A DNA stretch of 5,388 nt from JAAYLU01 sp964458805 (lineage in GTDB: Bacteria > Synergistota > Synergistia > Synergistales > Aminobacteriaceae), in NCBI GenBank assembly GCA_964458805.1, contig CAYWKH010000131.1:1-5388 (forward strand), read 5' to 3'. The notes beneath the pieces are model-generated. The model was not told the DNA's origin. It did no database searches and saw only the letters and a program-made list of their open reading frames with translations. The first letter of the stretch is position 1. Every line of letters begins with the position of its first letter. Of the stretch, positions 4,784 through 5,388 are shown piece after piece. The position numbers and the translations under genes are program-made.

Positions 4784-5254
4784 TCACTCCCCCCCGCAAC
4801 CGGCGCAGGAGGCGCAGTCTCCCTTTCCGCAGGAGCCGAGAGATGAGAAGACGACCCTTATGAGAGCGTCGCTCAGCACTCCGGGGGGGAGTGCCTGGAA
4901 CGAGGAGCCCCCGGTATTGAGCGTTCGAACGGAGAACGGCGTGCCGTCGGGCAGGGAACACCCTTCGCAGCGTTCGAACGAGATGGAGGCGTCAAGTATC
5001 TCCTCTATCGAACGCTCCGCCTCTATTCCCAGTTCAGGGCCCAGGAATGACACGTAGTTGAGCTTGCCGCAGTTCGCCTCCGTGACGGTGTGAACCTCCA
5101 GGCTCTGCAGGGCGAGTTGAATGTCCAGGCCGGCCAGCTTCGGCGCAAGGCTCTCCATCATCGAATGAAGGTACCTGGATGTCTCCTCGCAGGGCGCGCA
5201 TCTGACGCCCGAGTCCGCGGAGGGGATAAAGTGTCGTATAATCAGTTTGTTCAT
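4784..5254 (-). CDS. Cys-rich DUF2703-like protein
   Basis: This is a 156-residue, apparently cytosolic protein with nine cysteines. An N-terminal RCAPCEET block (18-25; CxxC at 19/22) resembles a redox or metal-binding CxxC. A middle ERCEGC block (94-99; C96, C99) precedes LPDGTPFSVRTL (101-112) and FQALPPGVLSDALIRVVF (119-136). The tail SCGKGDCASCAGCGGE (141-156) adds C142, C147, C150 and C153. The order of blocks (two CxxC-type sites, then VRTL...ALPP..L.DALIRV) matches what I recall of the DUF2703 family, which has no settled function; a thioredoxin-like or metal-binding role is a guess. The ATG start (5252-5254) has GGGAGG (minus strand, 5265-5270) ten bases upstream. It is the first gene of a likely two-gene unit with the DUF218 gene, behind a TATAAT-type promoter candidate. 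A G7 run (minus strand of 4789-4795) encodes the final glycines just before the stop. Confidence 0.8.
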   Translation of the reverse strand: MNKLIIRHFIPSADSGVRCAPCEETSRYLHSMMESLAPKLAGLDIQLALQSLEVHTVTEANCGKLNYVSFLGPELGIEAERSIEEILDASISFERCEGCSLPDGTPFSVRTLNTGGSSFQALPPGVLSDALIRVVFSSLGSCGKGDCASCAGCGGE

Positions 5255-5289
5255 GGCTGGTCAGCCTCCCTTGGAGTTCTATACGATAA

Positions 5290-5295
5290 ATTATA
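5290..5295 (-). promoter_or_regulatory. Candidate -10 box for the DUF2703-DUF218 unit
   Basis: On the minus strand, bases 5295 to 5290 read TATAAT exactly, about 35 nt upstream of the ATG at 5254. The predicted transcript start lies near 5283, giving a leader of about 29 nt that includes the GGGAGG site. No TTGACA-like -35 is seen at a 16-18 nt spacing (those bases are GC-only), so the element is incomplete or depends on an activator. Confidence 0.45.
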
Positions 5296-5360
5296 CACCC
5301 TGTGCGCGGGTCGGGGCGCGGGTGCCGCGATACGGGGTTGCGTGGAAGGGCGTGTCCGGA

Positions 5361-5388
5361 GTGCGATACGAGGAGTTCTGCAGGGCGG
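5361..5388 (+). CDS. Possible start of a divergent plus-strand gene, cut by the window end
   Basis: GTG at 5361 opens a frame reading (M)RYEEFCRA to the last base, and GGAAGGG at 5344-5350 lies 10 nt upstream as a possible Shine-Dalgarno. An in-frame GTG at 5352 is an alternative start but is too close to that site. Only nine codons are available, so no product can be named. The case rests on start, ribosome site and divergent position alone. Confidence 0.3.

Noticed and set aside
4789..4795. C7/G7 run as a phase-variable frameshift tract
   Set aside because: It covers only the last codons before the stop, and the intact frame gives a sensible end. A slip would change very little.
5255..5388. 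Open minus-strand frame running in from the window end
   Set aside because: Its translation is Pro/Arg-rich without motifs and it would run through the TATAAT-type promoter and ribosome site of the DUF2703-like gene.

Overview
The window is GC-rich (roughly 60% by eye) bacterial chromosome from what looks like an anaerobe: it carries the end of a molybdopterin formate dehydrogenase beside a formate channel. Frequent AGG (Arg) and ATA (Ile) codons in a GC-rich background, GTG and TTG starts, and formate metabolism would fit a Synergistota-like or other deep-branching anaerobic lineage. That placement is a guess; nothing here proves it. There are no insertion sequences, CRISPR arrays, tRNA or rRNA genes, or phage genes.

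Layout. (1) Positions 1-1402, plus strand: the C-terminal 168 residues of a formate dehydrogenase alpha subunit, a short spacer with a strong hairpin, then a complete FocA/FNT-family formate channel, closed by an intrinsic terminator at 1427-1458. (2) Positions 1463-1699, plus strand: the 323-base stretch without a protein gene is not empty. An extended -10 promoter (TGCTATAAT), a roughly 180-nt RNA with the layout of 6S RNA (ssrS), and a second intrinsic terminator fill it. The 6S call rests on an 11-bp closing stem, a second helix with the GAGCC landmark, an open central bubble and a GC-rich apical stem. (3) Positions 1726-3953, plus strand: a TTG-start HAD-family hydrolase with an unassigned C-terminal region, overlapping by 4 nt the TTG start of rarA (MgsA/RarA AAA+ ATPase). 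(4) Positions 3934-5254, minus strand: a two-gene unit of a Cys-rich DUF2703-like protein followed by a membrane-anchored DUF218 (YdcF/ElyC/SanA-like) protein. It converges on rarA with a 20-bp tail overlap. (5) Positions 5255-5388: a minus-strand promoter candidate and possibly the first codons of a divergent plus-strand gene.

How the parts work together. The first block handles formate: the channel moves formate or formic acid across the membrane and the dehydrogenase interconverts formate and CO2. The second block is a growth-phase regulator: 6S RNA binds housekeeping RNA polymerase by mimicking an open promoter. It sits directly upstream of a rarA-containing operon, so read-through past the 1664-1699 terminator could link 6S transcription to the HAD-rarA pair. 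The minus-strand pair has no firmly known function.

The most notable observations are the 6S RNA itself, an exact 8-nt copy of its own promoter's -10 sequence in the 3' strand of its predicted bubble, and a possible competing pairing between the 5' end of the RNA and the downstream terminator.
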